A stretch of 64,000 nucleotides of DNA from Desulfitobacterium sp050251735 (GCA_050251735.1 JBFWMF010000001.1:62001-126000); one strand, 5' to 3'. Positions 17,798-27,336 are shown, counted from the stretch's first letter. A program made the numbers and translations. The notes: generated from the letters alone by a model not told the origin.

Positions 17798-19864
17798 GTG
17801 GCTACAAACATAAGCCGTCGTTGGTATAACAATATTGATGTCCTTGCCGCAATTTTCATCGTTTCTATTGTGGTCATGATGGTCATCCCGATTCCTCCCT
17901 TACTCCTGGATGTTTTATTGACGGTCAGTATTACTTCTGCGGTGCTTACCCTGATGATTTCGGTGTTTAATAAAGATCCACTGGATTTCTCGGTGCTACC
18001 TTCTCTAATTCTTATCTTGACCTTATTCAGGCTATCGCTCAATGTCTCAACGACACGCTTAATTCTTGCCGATGGTCATGCCGGCAATGTCATTGAGCAA
18101 TTCGGGGAGTTCGTTGTGCGCGGCGAACCGGTTGTTGGTTTTATTATCTTTGCCATCCTGGTGGTTGTGAATTTCATTGTTATTACAAAGGGTTCGGAAC
18201 GGGTATCGGAAGTAGGCGCCCGCTTTACTTTGGACGCTATGCCAGGAAAACAGATGAGCATTGATGCGGATCTCAACGCCGGTATGATTACCGATCTACA
18301 AGCTCGGGATCGACGAAAAAAAATCCAAGCAGAAGCTGATTTCTACGGGGCTATGGATGGAGCCAGCAAATTCGTAAAAGGGGACGCTATTGCAGCCATA
18401 ATTATCCTCTTTATCAATATTATTGGTGGATTTGTTACAGGGATCGCTATGCGGGGCATGGATATTATGGAAGCCCTACATACCTATACGTTGCTTACGA
18501 TTGGGGATGGACTCGTCACACAGATTCCAGCCCTTTTGATGTCTACTGCTACTGGCCTCGTGGTCACACGAGCGGCTTCCGAGACTAACTTGGGTCAAGA
18601 CTTATCCAATCAACTCTTTCGCACCCCGAAAGCCCTCTATATTACGGCCGGAGTGTGTTTAGTCTTGGCGCTATTTGGACTACCTTGGCTACCCTTATTG
18701 ATTGTGGCCGTCGCCTTAGTGCTACTCGGAAGAACTATGGACAAAGGAAGCCAAAAGAACTTGGTCGAGGAGACTGCAGCGGCGCGTGAAACAGCCATCG
18801 AGGAAAGTAAAAAACCGGAGAATGTCCTTAGCCTTTTGACGATCGATAATATGGAACTGGAGCTAGGCTATGCGCTCATCGCCTTGGTGGATGTCCAGCA
18901 GGGCGGAGATTTACTGGACCGGATTGTCCTAATTCGTCGTCAGGTAGCTAGTGAGCTGGGCTTTATAGTTCCGGTGATTCGCGTCAGAGATAATATGAAT
19001 CTACAGCCCAATCAGTATTCTATAAAATTACGCGGTGCCGAGGTGGCCGGAGGGGAGATTATGGCCGACCATTATCTGGCGATGAGCAGCGGCCTTGGTG
19101 ATGATAATATCCCGGGTATCCCTACGAAGGAACCTGCCTTTGGCTTGGATGCTAAATGGATAAATGCGATTTATCGCGAAGAGGTAGAGATGAATGGTGG
19201 AACAGTCGTGGATGCCCCCACGGTCTTGGCGACACATCTTACCGAAGTCATTAAGAGCAACGCCTGGGAGATTTTAAGCCGTCAGGATGTGAAGACACTT
19301 CTGGATCACGCCCGCGAGCAGGCTCCGGCAGCGGTGGATGATGCACTGGAGCACATCAATCTGGGTCAAATGCAAAAGATTCTCTCCAACCTGCTGAGAG
19401 AACGGGTTTCTATTCGGGATATGGTCACGATTCTGGAGACTCTGGCGGATTATGCCGGAACCACGAAGGATCTTGATCGTTTAACGGAGTACGTACGTCA
19501 GTCCTTAGGACGACAAATCGTGCAACCTCTCTTAGGTAGCAATAAGGAATTACCGGTACTAACCCTAGAACCGAAGCTAGAGCAACAGATTCTGGACAGT
19601 ATTCAACCTTCCGATTATGGTAGTTATATGACTCTGGATCCCCGAGTTCTCCAAGAAATCATGCAGTCTTTGGCTCGCGAGATTGAAAAGATGGTTCTCA
19701 AGGGCTTCAACCCGGTACTGGTATGTGCACCGGTTGTAAGGATTAATTTAAAACGGGTGACAGAACGGCAGTTGCCTCAGCTTATCGTATTATCATATAA
19801 CGAGCTTGTGCATGGGGTACAAGTTCAGGCAGTAGGGATGGTGATGACTGGAAATGCGAGTTAA
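17798..19864 (+). CDS. flhA: Flagellar export gate protein FlhA
   Basis: 688 aa, GTG start behind AAAGGAGGGATTC. The N-terminal half carries about eight membrane helices with the conserved loop DAMPGKQMSIDADLNAG and the DGASKFVKGDA segment. The C-terminal half is the cytoplasmic ring domain that receives export substrates and chaperones. It ends 11 bases inside flhF. Full length and without visible damage. Confidence 0.96.
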   Translation: MATNISRRWYNNIDVLAAIFIVSIVVMMVIPIPPLLLDVLLTVSITSAVLTLMISVFNKDPLDFSVLPSLILILTLFRLSLNVSTTRLILADGHAGNVIEQFGEFVVRGEPVVGFIIFAILVVVNFIVITKGSERVSEVGARFTLDAMPGKQMSIDADLNAGMITDLQARDRRKKIQAEADFYGAMDGASKFVKGDAIAAIIILFINIIGGFVTGIAMRGMDIMEALHTYTLLTIGDGLVTQIPALLMSTATGLVVTRAASETNLGQDLSNQLFRTPKALYITAGVCLVLALFGLPWLPLLIVAVALVLLGRTMDKGSQKNLVEETAAARETAIEESKKPENVLSLLTIDNMELELGYALIALVDVQQGGDLLDRIVLIRRQVASELGFIVPVIRVRDNMNLQPNQYSIKLRGAEVAGGEIMADHYLAMSSGLGDDNIPGIPTKEPAFGLDAKWINAIYREEVEMNGGTVVDAPTVLATHLTEVIKSNAWEILSRQDVKTLLDHAREQAPAAVDDALEHINLGQMQKILSNLLRERVSIRDMVTILETLADYAGTTKDLDRLTEYVRQSLGRQIVQPLLGSNKELPVLTLEPKLEQQILDSIQPSDYGSYMTLDPRVLQEIMQSLAREIEKMVLKGFNPVLVCAPVVRINLKRVTERQLPQLIVLSYNELVHGVQVQAVGMVMTGNAS

Positions 19865-21065
19865 ACGCTTTATTGGGGATACTGTCGCGGAAACCATGGG
19901 CAAGGTAAAGCAGGAACTGGGCTCAGATGCCGTTATCCTGCAAACTCGACAATTTAAAGATGGCGGTTTTTTGGGTTTTTTCGGCAAACCCAAGGTGGAA
20001 GTGATGGCTGCAATTGAAGAGGAGCCCGTGGCTAAGAAACAAGCACCAGCAAAGCCCCTGTACGCAACAAACCCTTATGGGGCTGCAAGCCAAGCGCCAA
20101 GTCAAACAAACCGATTCATTGAGGCGCAACAAAACTCTCTTCAAGGTGAGAGCAAGGTTGCCAAGCCTAGGGAAGCAGACGATTTAGAAACAGAGATTCT
20201 CGCTATGCGCAAATTGTTGGAGAACATGAATCGTCAACTTGAGGGACTGGAGGGCGAACAGGTAATATGGCCGGTGCCCTTGCAAAAATGGGCTGAACGC
20301 CTAAAAAGACAGGGTATCCGTTCGAAGCTAGTCAAAAATCTTCTGCGCAATGTCCAGCAGAATGTACGCGAGGAAGATTGGATCGACGACCATCGCGTCA
20401 GAGCCTGCATTAAGGAATCCATACGTGAGATATGCGCCAATACGGCTGCTATCCAGCCGGGGGTTCGTAAACCTCGGATTATCGCTTTAATCGGACCCAC
20501 TGGGGTAGGTAAAACTACGACTATCGGCAAGCTGGCTGCTGGTTTTAGTATTGTCGATAAGCGGCGGGTGGCCTTAATCACCGCCGATACTTATCGGGTA
20601 GCAGCGGTGGAACAGCTGAAGACCTTTGGTGAGATTATCGGTGTTCCTGTCGAGGTGGTCATGACGCCCTCAGGCCTTCGTGAGGCTATTGAACGTCATG
20701 AGGACAAGGAACTGATATTTATTGATACAGCCGGTCGTAGCCCTCATCATGAGCTGCATATGTCTGAGCTAAAATCCTTCCTCGACAAGGCTCAATCGGA
20801 TCTAACCTTGTTGGTTATGAGTGCAGCGACTCAATCTGCTGATCTGGCAAAAATTTACCAGCGCTTTGAGCCATTAACAACCCATCTTATTTTTACAAAA
20901 CTCGATGAAACCGTGGGCGGAGGCAATATCTTGAATCTCTTGGAAAAAACAAACCTGCCGGTGGCTTATATTACCAATGGGCAAAATGTTCCGGATGATA
21001 TTGAAGTGGCCACTCCAGAGCGCCTAACGCGTTATATTCTTGGTGAGGGGGATGGACGTGAATGA
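19854..21065 (+). CDS. flhF: Flagellar SRP-like GTPase FlhF
   Basis: 403 aa. The N-terminal basic and variable part (1-130) opens with MRVKRFIGDTVAETMGKVKQELG, which is common to FlhF. An N domain (~140-205) is followed by the GTPase G domain with G1 GPTGVGKTT (214-222), DTAGR for G3 and TKLDE for G4. FlhF controls flagellar placement and number with FlhG. It overlaps flhA upstream and flhG downstream. Confidence 0.94.
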   Translation: MRVKRFIGDTVAETMGKVKQELGSDAVILQTRQFKDGGFLGFFGKPKVEVMAAIEEEPVAKKQAPAKPLYATNPYGAASQAPSQTNRFIEAQQNSLQGESKVAKPREADDLETEILAMRKLLENMNRQLEGLEGEQVIWPVPLQKWAERLKRQGIRSKLVKNLLRNVQQNVREEDWIDDHRVRACIKESIREICANTAAIQPGVRKPRIIALIGPTGVGKTTTIGKLAAGFSIVDKRRVALITADTYRVAAVEQLKTFGEIIGVPVEVVMTPSGLREAIERHEDKELIFIDTAGRSPHHELHMSELKSFLDKAQSDLTLLVMSAATQSADLAKIYQRFEPLTTHLIFTKLDETVGGGNILNLLEKTNLPVAYITNGQNVPDDIEVATPERLTRYILGEGDGRE

Positions 21066-21927
21066 TCAAGCAATGGTATTGAAACGTCTTGCTTCTCGCC
21101 ACAAATTGGAATCAAAGAAAAGCTTGCGTGTGCTTGCTGTCACCAGTGGCAAGGGTGGAGTAGGGAAAACGAATTTTAGTGTTAATTTGGGCTTAGCATT
21201 GATCGATCTTGGCTATCGGGTCATCCTGCTTGATGGGGATTTAGGTCTAGCTAATCTGGATATTGCCTGTGGCGTAACTCCACGTTATACCTTGGAGCAC
21301 CTCCTTAGTGGCGAGAAAGAAATTGAAGAAATTCTCATCTCCGGACCCAAGGGAATCGGAATATTACCGGGGGGATCTGGGGTACAGGATCTTGCTAACA
21401 TTGAGCGAGAGCGCTTGGAAGAGGTCGTAAGAAATTTAGGTCGCTTAGAGGGTCTAGCGGATATCATCATTATCGACACCGGCGCAGGGCTGGGACATAC
21501 AGTGTTGAACTTTCTCAAGGCAGCTGATGATATTATATTAATTACCACTCCCGAACCGACTGCCTTAACGGATGCGTATGGACTCCTTAAGGCTCTGCAA
21601 CAGGTGAGAAATAATTTTTCAGTCAACGTAGTGGTGAATCGTGTACAAAAGGAATCCGATGCTAAGGATACATATGAACGTCTCGAGAGTGCCTCGTATC
21701 GGTTCTTAAATATCTCCCTAACCCTTTTGGGATGGGTGTATGAAGATGCAGCGGTAGGCAAATCTGTGATGAGGCAAGAGCCGGTTGGTATTTCCTATCC
21801 GCAAAGTTCGGCCTCGCAATGCATTCAATGGATCGCCGGCTCAGTATCCGGCTTATATCTCAGTCCGCCGAAGCAAGCGGGAGGAATACGCGGGTTTCTG
21901 ACGAATCTATTACGAGCTTTTAACTAA
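21058..21927 (+). CDS. flhG: MinD-like ATPase FlhG (YlxH)
   Basis: About 289 aa. The deviant Walker A motif GKGGVGKT (31-38) and the VILLDGDLGLANLD switch segment mark a MinD/ParA-family ATPase. The N-terminal DQAMVLKRLASRH helix is the FlhF-activating part (DQAxxLR). It limits flagellar number. I favour the GTG at 21058, six bases after GAGGGGG, over the ATG at 21052, where that SD would abut the codon. The C-terminal ~30 residues are basic and probably bind membrane. Confidence 0.93.
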   Translation: MNDQAMVLKRLASRHKLESKKSLRVLAVTSGKGGVGKTNFSVNLGLALIDLGYRVILLDGDLGLANLDIACGVTPRYTLEHLLSGEKEIEEILISGPKGIGILPGGSGVQDLANIERERLEEVVRNLGRLEGLADIIIIDTGAGLGHTVLNFLKAADDIILITTPEPTALTDAYGLLKALQQVRNNFSVNVVVNRVQKESDAKDTYERLESASYRFLNISLTLLGWVYEDAAVGKSVMRQEPVGISYPQSSASQCIQWIAGSVSGLYLSPPKQAGGIRGFLTNLLRAFN

Positions 21928-21973
21928 CTCACTATTTAATCAGATAGTAATCTTTGCTCAGGGGGGTGAGGCA

Positions 21974-22618
21974 ATGCAATACTTAGAAAAGTTATCTCCC
22001 GGATTAGCAGTAGAGCTAGTCGTTTCGGAAGGGGAGTACAAAGGTAATTATAGAACCCACATCGATGAAGTGGGCAAAACGCGACTATCTGTCTATGCGC
22101 CACAGCATCAGGGGTTGATTGTCCCCCTCCACGAGAGGACCCCGGTCGAAGTCACTTTTTGGGATGATGTGGCTTCCTATTCTTTTCATACCATGGTTAT
22201 TCAGCGTATTGCCGTACCCATTTCTATCTTTATCCTCGAAATGCCAAAAGCCATTAAGCGGATTCAAAGAAGAAATTATGTGCGGGTCGCTGCCCATTAC
22301 CCGTTAACCTACCAAGTGGTGGAAAGAGAGGGTCTTAGTGATGTTAAAAATGGGATTATGCTGGATTTAAGTGGTGGCGGAATGCGCTTTCAATCTAAGG
22401 AAAAGTTGGACATTGGTACAATACTTTATGCTAACCTTGAGTTGCCTTCCTGTCCCATAGGAACACCGGGGCGGGTATGCCGGGTTGTGCCAATTGAGGA
22501 TACGAAGAATTTTTCTATATCTGTAGATTTTTATCAAATTTCTGATCGGGATCGTGACCGCATCATACGATGTGTTTTTGATATTCAAAGAGACTTGCGC
22601 AAGAAAGGATTGGTGTAG
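21974..22618 (+). CDS. PilZ-domain c-di-GMP receptor of the YcgR/DgrA type
   Basis: 214 aa. An N-terminal YcgR-like beta domain (~1-95) precedes a PilZ domain with the c-di-GMP motifs RRNYVR (99-104) and DLSGGGM (131-137). Proteins of this design bind cyclic di-GMP and slow or brake the flagellar motor. It lies between flhG and cheC, the place of the Bacillus-like dgrA/ylxH neighbourhood, which supports a motor role. Its ATG follows GGGGGGTGAGGC. Both motifs are intact, so it should bind the ligand. An HD-GYP gene that might degrade c-di-GMP is at 46078. Confidence 0.85.
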   Translation: MQYLEKLSPGLAVELVVSEGEYKGNYRTHIDEVGKTRLSVYAPQHQGLIVPLHERTPVEVTFWDDVASYSFHTMVIQRIAVPISIFILEMPKAIKRIQRRNYVRVAAHYPLTYQVVEREGLSDVKNGIMLDLSGGGMRFQSKEKLDIGTILYANLELPSCPIGTPGRVCRVVPIEDTKNFSISVDFYQISDRDRDRIIRCVFDIQRDLRKKGLV

Positions 22619-22620
22619 AA

Positions 22621-23217
22621 GTGGAAATCAATCAAATACAATTGGATGCGTTGCGTGAGGTTGGAAATATTGGGTCCGGGCATGCGGCGACGGCCTTATC
22701 GACTATGCTTAACCGACGGATCGATATGTCGATTCCGGAGGTGCGGGCTATCGAGTTTGACAAGGCTCCTGCGGTGATCGGGAATATTGAGGTTCCTCAG
22801 GCTGTCATCTACGTTAAAGTCGAAGGGGATGCTCCTGGAAAGGCTGTGTTCTTCTTCCCTTTGCAGAGTGCTGAGATTTTAGTGCAAGCTCTCTTCGGGA
22901 CGAACGAGTCCTTTGATCTTTTTAGTAATGAGATGGCGCAATCGGCCATGAAAGAGGTAGGAAATATCATGGTGAGTTCCTTCCTCATGGCCCTTACTCA
23001 GTTTTCCGGTATTCCCCTTCAGCCGTCGGTACCGGCTTTGGCGGTGGATATGGTGGGGGCAATCTTTGATGCGATTCTTCTGGAAGACGGGATATTAGAG
23101 GATACAGTGCTATTTATCAACACCCAGCTTTCTGGATTACCACAAATAGAAGGGAAATTTGTTTTCTTACCCGATGAGGGGTCATTAAGCAAATTGCTGG
23201 GAGCTATTGGAGTATGA
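22621..23217 (+). CDS. cheC: CheY-P phosphatase CheC
   Basis: 198 aa, GTG start two bases after the previous gene. The two active helices are visible as EVGNIGSGHAATALS and EVGNIMVSSFLMAL, each with the Glu-x-x-Asn pair. CheC hydrolyses CheY-P and binds CheD, forming the adaptation feedback known from Bacillus. It overlaps cheD by four bases (ATGA). Confidence 0.94.
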   Translation: MEINQIQLDALREVGNIGSGHAATALSTMLNRRIDMSIPEVRAIEFDKAPAVIGNIEVPQAVIYVKVEGDAPGKAVFFFPLQSAEILVQALFGTNESFDLFSNEMAQSAMKEVGNIMVSSFLMALTQFSGIPLQPSVPALAVDMVGAIFDAILLEDGILEDTVLFINTQLSGLPQIEGKFVFLPDEGSLSKLLGAIGV

Positions 23218-23696
23218 GTAATGTGATTAGCGTAGGGATGGCTGATTTGAAAGTGGCAAAAGCTCCCGATATTTTGATGACAGCAGGTCTTGGTTCATGC
23301 ATTGGGATCTGCATCCATGATCCGCTGCAAAGAGTCGGTGGCATGGCTCATATAATGCTACCTACAGCGGGGGGGAGCAATGGAGGAAACCTTGCCAAAT
23401 ACGCTGATACAGCGATGGATGTGCTCGTCGAAGAGATTCTGCGCTTAGGAGCAGTCAAAACTCGCCTGCGGGCAAAAATCGCCGGCGGTGCTCAAATGTT
23501 TTCTTTTCCTGGAAAGCCACCGGTTTTGAAAATTGGCGATCGCAATGCAGAACAAGTGATTGTGGAGCTAAAACGCCTAGGAATACCGCTGCTCGTTTCT
23601 GATGTGGGCGGAAATTTTGGTCGAACCATACATTTTGATGTAGGAACAGGGGATCTGAAGGTTCGGACCATTAACCACGGCGAAAAGGTGATTTGA
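23214..23696 (+). CDS. cheD: Chemoreceptor glutamine deamidase CheD
   Basis: 160 aa. Catalytic Cys29 sits in TAGLGSCIGI and His46 in GGMAHIMLP, matching the CheD deamidase family. It converts receptor glutamines to glutamates and is regulated by CheC. It starts in the stop of cheC, so the two are translationally coupled. The sequence is complete. Confidence 0.94.
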   Translation: MSNVISVGMADLKVAKAPDILMTAGLGSCIGICIHDPLQRVGGMAHIMLPTAGGSNGGNLAKYADTAMDVLVEEILRLGAVKTRLRAKIAGGAQMFSFPGKPPVLKIGDRNAEQVIVELKRLGIPLLVSDVGGNFGRTIHFDVGTGDLKVRTINHGEKVI

Positions 23697-23699
23697 GTA

Positions 23700-24107
23700 A
23701 TGATGGACAAACTACGGATTTGGGCTTGGTATTTAGCGATAGGCTGTTCAGTTATCTTAGCATTAGTCAGTTTTTTGGTGGGTGAGAGTTTTCTAAGGGT
23801 GATTCTCAGTGCGATATTAGGGTTTGCCTTGATTTACGTAATATGCATCGTAAGTATAACTGTTTTTGAGAAATCCGCTATCGATCAAGAATTGCAGCAC
23901 CTAGGTGCAGTTTTAGATATTGCGGTGGGGCAAGAGGATGATTTGAGCTATGCAGAGACAGAACGAGATTCTGTGACTGAACAAGCTACGATAACTATCC
24001 CCCCCCTATCTCCTGTCGCCGGTCAATTGAATCATGAGTTAGTAGAAGGGTTGCCTAGTGTTGAAAAACAAGCAGAGATCGTAAGGAGAATGGGTTGGGG
24101 TGATTAA
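23700..24107 (+). CDS. Two-helix membrane protein between cheD and sigD, function unknown
   Basis: 135 aa. Two hydrophobic helices near the N-terminus (~5-27 and ~30-52) are followed by an acidic cytoplasmic tail of ~80 residues ending in EKQAEIVRRMGWGD. It starts four bases after cheD and overlaps the first frame of sigD. Bacillus places small membrane-anchored genes (ylxL/swrB) near sigD; this one might be a positional analogue, but I see no sequence match I can name. Confidence 0.7.
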   Translation: MMDKLRIWAWYLAIGCSVILALVSFLVGESFLRVILSAILGFALIYVICIVSITVFEKSAIDQELQHLGAVLDIAVGQEDDLSYAETERDSVTEQATITIPPLSPVAGQLNHELVEGLPSVEKQAEIVRRMGWGD

Positions 24108-24156
24108 ACGAGTCACCAATACTGAAGGACCGACTTGTAAGGGAGGGGGGGTCAAC

Positions 24157-24909
24157 TTGATAGCTAATCCTTATGAAGCGGCCAATCGTGGAGCTTGGCG
24201 AGAAGAACAAATAACAAACTATTTGCCGTTAGTCAAGCGTATTGCCGGTCGGTTGGCTATTTCCTTACCTCAACATGTTGATGAAGATGACTTGATCGGC
24301 TACGGTGTATTTGGCTTAATGGATGCCTTGGAACGCTTTGATGTCGGTCGAGGAGTTAAATTCGAAACCTATGCTACCTTGAGAATCCGCGGGGCGATGA
24401 TCGATGGCTTGAGGACTATGGACTGGGTTCCTCACTCCGCCCGGCAGAAAATCAAACGGGTTCAAGAGGCTTTCTCTGAAATAGAGGCTCAGCAGGGGCG
24501 CCCGGCTCGCAACGAGGAAGTGGCAGTATTCTTACAGATGGAACTGCGGGATCTGGAAGGGGTCATTCATCAGGGTCAGATACTCAATTTAACCTCGTTA
24601 GATGAAATGGCAGCAGGGGAGGATGGAGAGTTCCATAGTTCTCCTAAAGCACAGCTCAAAGACCCTCTGGCCCAAGAAGCCTATCAAGAAGTTGAACTCA
24701 AAGAGCAAAAGAAAATCATGGCTGATGCCGTCGAAAAACTTCCTGAGAAAGAAAAACTAGTAGTTGCTCTGTATTATCAGGAGGATTTAACTCTTAAAGA
24801 AATAGCCGTCATTATGAAGCTTTCGGAATCAAGAATCTCCCAACTCCATTCCCAAGCCATACTGCGCCTAAGAGGTCGACTGAGCCGCCAAAAAAAGAAC
24901 CTCTTCTAA
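24157..24909 (+). CDS. sigD: Flagellar sigma factor SigD (FliA, sigma-28)
   Basis: About 250 aa. Region 2 contains LPLVKRIAGRLA, DDLIGYGVFGLMDALERFD and VKFETYATLRIRGAMIDGLR. Region 3 follows, and region 4 carries KLVVALYYQEDLTLKEIAVIMKLSESRISQLHSQA. It directs RNA polymerase to late flagellar and chemotaxis genes and is normally held by FlgM. I choose the TTG at 24157, six bases after GGGAGGGGGG. The in-frame GTG at 24100 would add 19 residues with no SD. A sigma-28-like promoter lies directly downstream, before fliK. Confidence 0.94.
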   Translation: MIANPYEAANRGAWREEQITNYLPLVKRIAGRLAISLPQHVDEDDLIGYGVFGLMDALERFDVGRGVKFETYATLRIRGAMIDGLRTMDWVPHSARQKIKRVQEAFSEIEAQQGRPARNEEVAVFLQMELRDLEGVIHQGQILNLTSLDEMAAGEDGEFHSSPKAQLKDPLAQEAYQEVELKEQKKIMADAVEKLPEKEKLVVALYYQEDLTLKEIAVIMKLSESRISQLHSQAILRLRGRLSRQKKNLF

Positions 24910-24918
24910 ATGCGAATT

Positions 24919-24940
24919 GGGGACAGGTCCCAGTTTTCAC
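24919..24940 (+). repeat. Single copy of a GGGG-CAGGTCCCAGTT motif
   Basis: GGGGACAGGTCCCAGTTTTC starts at 24919, just after sigD. The same 17-base core, with one difference, appears twice as an inverted pair at 46822-46868. A short dispersed motif of this kind is often linked to REP-like or Y1-transposase-mobilised sequences, but no transposase is present here. Confidence 0.5.
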
Positions 24941-25016
24941 TTTTCATTTGTTTCATTTGGGTCAATTGGCAGATACGGCTTGATGCCGTCTGAAAGTCTA
25001 ATAATGTAAAAATAGC

Positions 25017-25044
25017 TCAAGTTTTTTTATAGATATTACGATAC
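25017..25044 (+). promoter_or_regulatory. Probable sigma-28 (SigD) promoter for fliK-flgD-flgE
   Basis: TCAA (25017-25020), a 16-base spacer and TACGATAC (25037-25044) resemble the TAAA-N15-GCCGATAA flagellar consensus, with CGATA matching exactly. It is 33 bases before the fliK start and right behind sigD. Spacing is one base long and the -35 is imperfect, so this is a candidate. Confidence 0.4.
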
Positions 25045-25076
25045 TATGGATGGACTATAGTTTCGGAGGTGATGCC

Positions 25077-26672
25077 ATGACAGCAATTAAGGCTTTGTCC
25101 GCGGGATCCATAAATAATACGGATAATGGATCAGTAGTTGCAGACAGCTCGCCCAAAGGCAATGATACGGCAGCAATGATGTTTGCTGCAATCTTTGGGG
25201 GCTGGGTGAACCAACTTAGTGGACAAGAGCAAGACTCTGGTAATCAGAGCAACGCACCGGCAGGCAAGGAAGCCAATTCCGGACGTCACGCCCTATTGGG
25301 GATAGAGGGACTTCAGGCCATGATGGCTATGCTTCAAGAAGAGGGAAATCTTCAAGAAGTTTTGGCTCGGCAGGCTCAGAATCCTATGAGTAAAGAAGAT
25401 TTTTCAGGTCAATTAGATCTTCTTTTGAGTCAAATGGATACTTTGCGTGTTAAAAGCAATTCCTCAAACCCCTTAGGAACATTAGAAGTAGCCCAATTGT
25501 CAGGGATGACAGGGCAACTTCAGGGGAAGAATTCCCCACAGTCGGAGTTGGATTTATATAAGAATGTGATTGTTGATTTACTTACGGAAATGTCGGGAGA
25601 AGTGAAAGTAAAATCTCCTTCCGAGCAATTAAACACCTTAACCCAGCAGAAATCCGCGATCGCTGCCCAACGATTTAACAGTGGTCTGTTTATCGGGTTA
25701 GATGACCAGGGACAGGCACCCGGTACGGGAATAACGGCGGAAAAGGCTGTAGTGTCCCAGCCAGCGTTGAGTCAAACGTTGACTGTTCCAGCAGTAGATG
25801 ATGTGGCAGTACAAGTCGTATCGAGCGCACAGCAAAGCACTGGACAAGAGACACAGGAGAATGCATTTGCTGCAAAGTTAGCTCAGGGTGCAGCTGGTTT
25901 GGAAGAGAATACACCTGGGACTCTGGGGAAAAATGGGCCAGAGGGCACAGCTAAGCACTCGGGGATTCTGAATATGGAACCGGATAATCTGGTAAATTTT
26001 CAGCTGACAAGCGATCAAGACCCAAAGGGTCAACCGTCTACACAAAATGGAGCGGACCAAGGTAAGGGTAGTGGTTCCGACACAACTACGGGAATAGGTA
26101 TAAAGCTTCAAGAAAAAGATAACCTCGACTCTCCCAAAGATGAACCGGCAGCAGTACAGGATTCCCACCCGGAAGGTGTTGTGGGATTAAGCTCAACCAA
26201 AGGGACGGATCAGGTTCAGGGAAAGGTTTCGGGTAGTGTTAGTCCGGTATGGACCCAAGTAGCCAATGAGATTTTTGAAAAAGCCTATCAGGCTCGGCCT
26301 CAACTCCGCGAAATGACGATACATTTGCGACCTGCTGAATTAGGGGAAATTAATATCTCCATGCGTTGGGAAGATGGGCAAATGCATATTCGCATGGTAG
26401 CCACCGACGCAGGCACCGGACAAATACTGCAAACCAATCTATCAGAGCTCAAAGATAACCTGACTCAGTTAGGTATTCAATGTGGCATGATGGAGATGGG
26501 CTTGGGAGAACAAAACCGACATTCCCAAGACGGCCAAGGGCAAGAAGGCAAAGCGGGAGCCCAGGAGAATGGTGATGAAGCATTAGGCTACATGAGTAAA
26601 GAAGAACTCGAGAGCGTGATGGATTCCGATGCAGGCGAACAAGGAATCCGTCGAATTAATGTAACAGCCTAG
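25077..26672 (+). CDS. fliK: Flagellar hook-length control protein FliK
   Basis: About 531 aa. The first ~390 residues are low-complexity, Gln/Ser/Gly-rich and without a fold signature, as in FliK rulers. The C-terminal Flg_hook domain is clear (LREMTIHLRPAELGEINISM, then HIRMVATDAGTGQILQTNLSEL). It measures the hook and triggers FlhB switching. The ATG at 25077 follows CGGAGGTGATGCC; the upstream in-frame ATG at 25050 has no SD. Next is flgD, 10 bases on. Confidence 0.88.
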   Translation: MTAIKALSAGSINNTDNGSVVADSSPKGNDTAAMMFAAIFGGWVNQLSGQEQDSGNQSNAPAGKEANSGRHALLGIEGLQAMMAMLQEEGNLQEVLARQAQNPMSKEDFSGQLDLLLSQMDTLRVKSNSSNPLGTLEVAQLSGMTGQLQGKNSPQSELDLYKNVIVDLLTEMSGEVKVKSPSEQLNTLTQQKSAIAAQRFNSGLFIGLDDQGQAPGTGITAEKAVVSQPALSQTLTVPAVDDVAVQVVSSAQQSTGQETQENAFAAKLAQGAAGLEENTPGTLGKNGPEGTAKHSGILNMEPDNLVNFQLTSDQDPKGQPSTQNGADQGKGSGSDTTTGIGIKLQEKDNLDSPKDEPAAVQDSHPEGVVGLSSTKGTDQVQGKVSGSVSPVWTQVANEIFEKAYQARPQLREMTIHLRPAELGEINISMRWEDGQMHIRMVATDAGTGQILQTNLSELKDNLTQLGIQCGMMEMGLGEQNRHSQDGQGQEGKAGAQENGDEALGYMSKEELESVMDSDAGEQGIRRINVTA

Positions 26673-26682
26673 GAGGAAAAGA

Positions 26683-27258
26683 ATGGGGAACACTATTGAT
26701 CCTAATTATAAATCCACTACTCCCACGTCAGCATCAAAAAGCACTGCTCTTTCTGATGCTACTAAGGACATCATGGGTAAGGATGATTTTTTAAAGCTGC
26801 TGGTCACTGAGCTCAGCAACCAAGATCCTCTTTCGCCCATGGATAATAAAGATATGATTACCCAAATGGCACAGTTTAGCTCACTTGAGCAAATGAATAA
26901 TGTAGCAAGTTCTATGGAAAGTATGTCAAGCGCCTTTTCCTCCCTTTTCCAGCATTCACTCCTCGGTCAAGGAGCAGCCATGATTGGCAAATATGTCGCC
27001 GGGATGGATGTGGATACTGAGAACATTGTCGAAGGGATTGTGGAATCCGTCCAATGGCTGGACGGCAACCCTCAATTAGTGCTTAAGAAAGCTGACGGGA
27101 CCTATAGTGCCGTGGAAATGAATGAGATTATTTCCGTAGCTGAGAAGGCAATGACACCAGCCTCTGGAGAATCACCTAAGGACCCTACAGATGCGACTGA
27201 TCCAACGAATCCTACGGTTCCCGATACAGGTGAAACAAATACCGAGATGCAGGTATAG
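26683..27258 (+). CDS. flgD: Hook-assembly scaffold protein FlgD
   Basis: 191 aa. The conserved N-terminal block MGKDDFLKLLVTELSNQDPLSPMDNKDMITQMAQFSSLEQM is in place (quoted in part: DFLKLLVTELSNQDPLSPMD), followed by a short beta domain (MIGKYVAGMDVDTE). The tail has a Thr/Pro-rich run with DPTDATDPTNPTVPD. FlgD caps the growing hook. ATG behind AGGAGGAAAAGA. Confidence 0.93.
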   Translation: MGNTIDPNYKSTTPTSASKSTALSDATKDIMGKDDFLKLLVTELSNQDPLSPMDNKDMITQMAQFSSLEQMNNVASSMESMSSAFSSLFQHSLLGQGAAMIGKYVAGMDVDTENIVEGIVESVQWLDGNPQLVLKKADGTYSAVEMNEIISVAEKAMTPASGESPKDPTDATDPTNPTVPDTGETNTEMQV

Positions 27259-27336
27259 GGCGATTATGAGCTAATACGTATTCGATAAGATATGATATGA
27301 TATGAAACGGCAAATGAGAAATGGGGGAACGCCTTA

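Noticed and set aside
21285..21761. 158-codon minus-strand frame
   Set aside because: It is fully antisense to flhG, which is certain.
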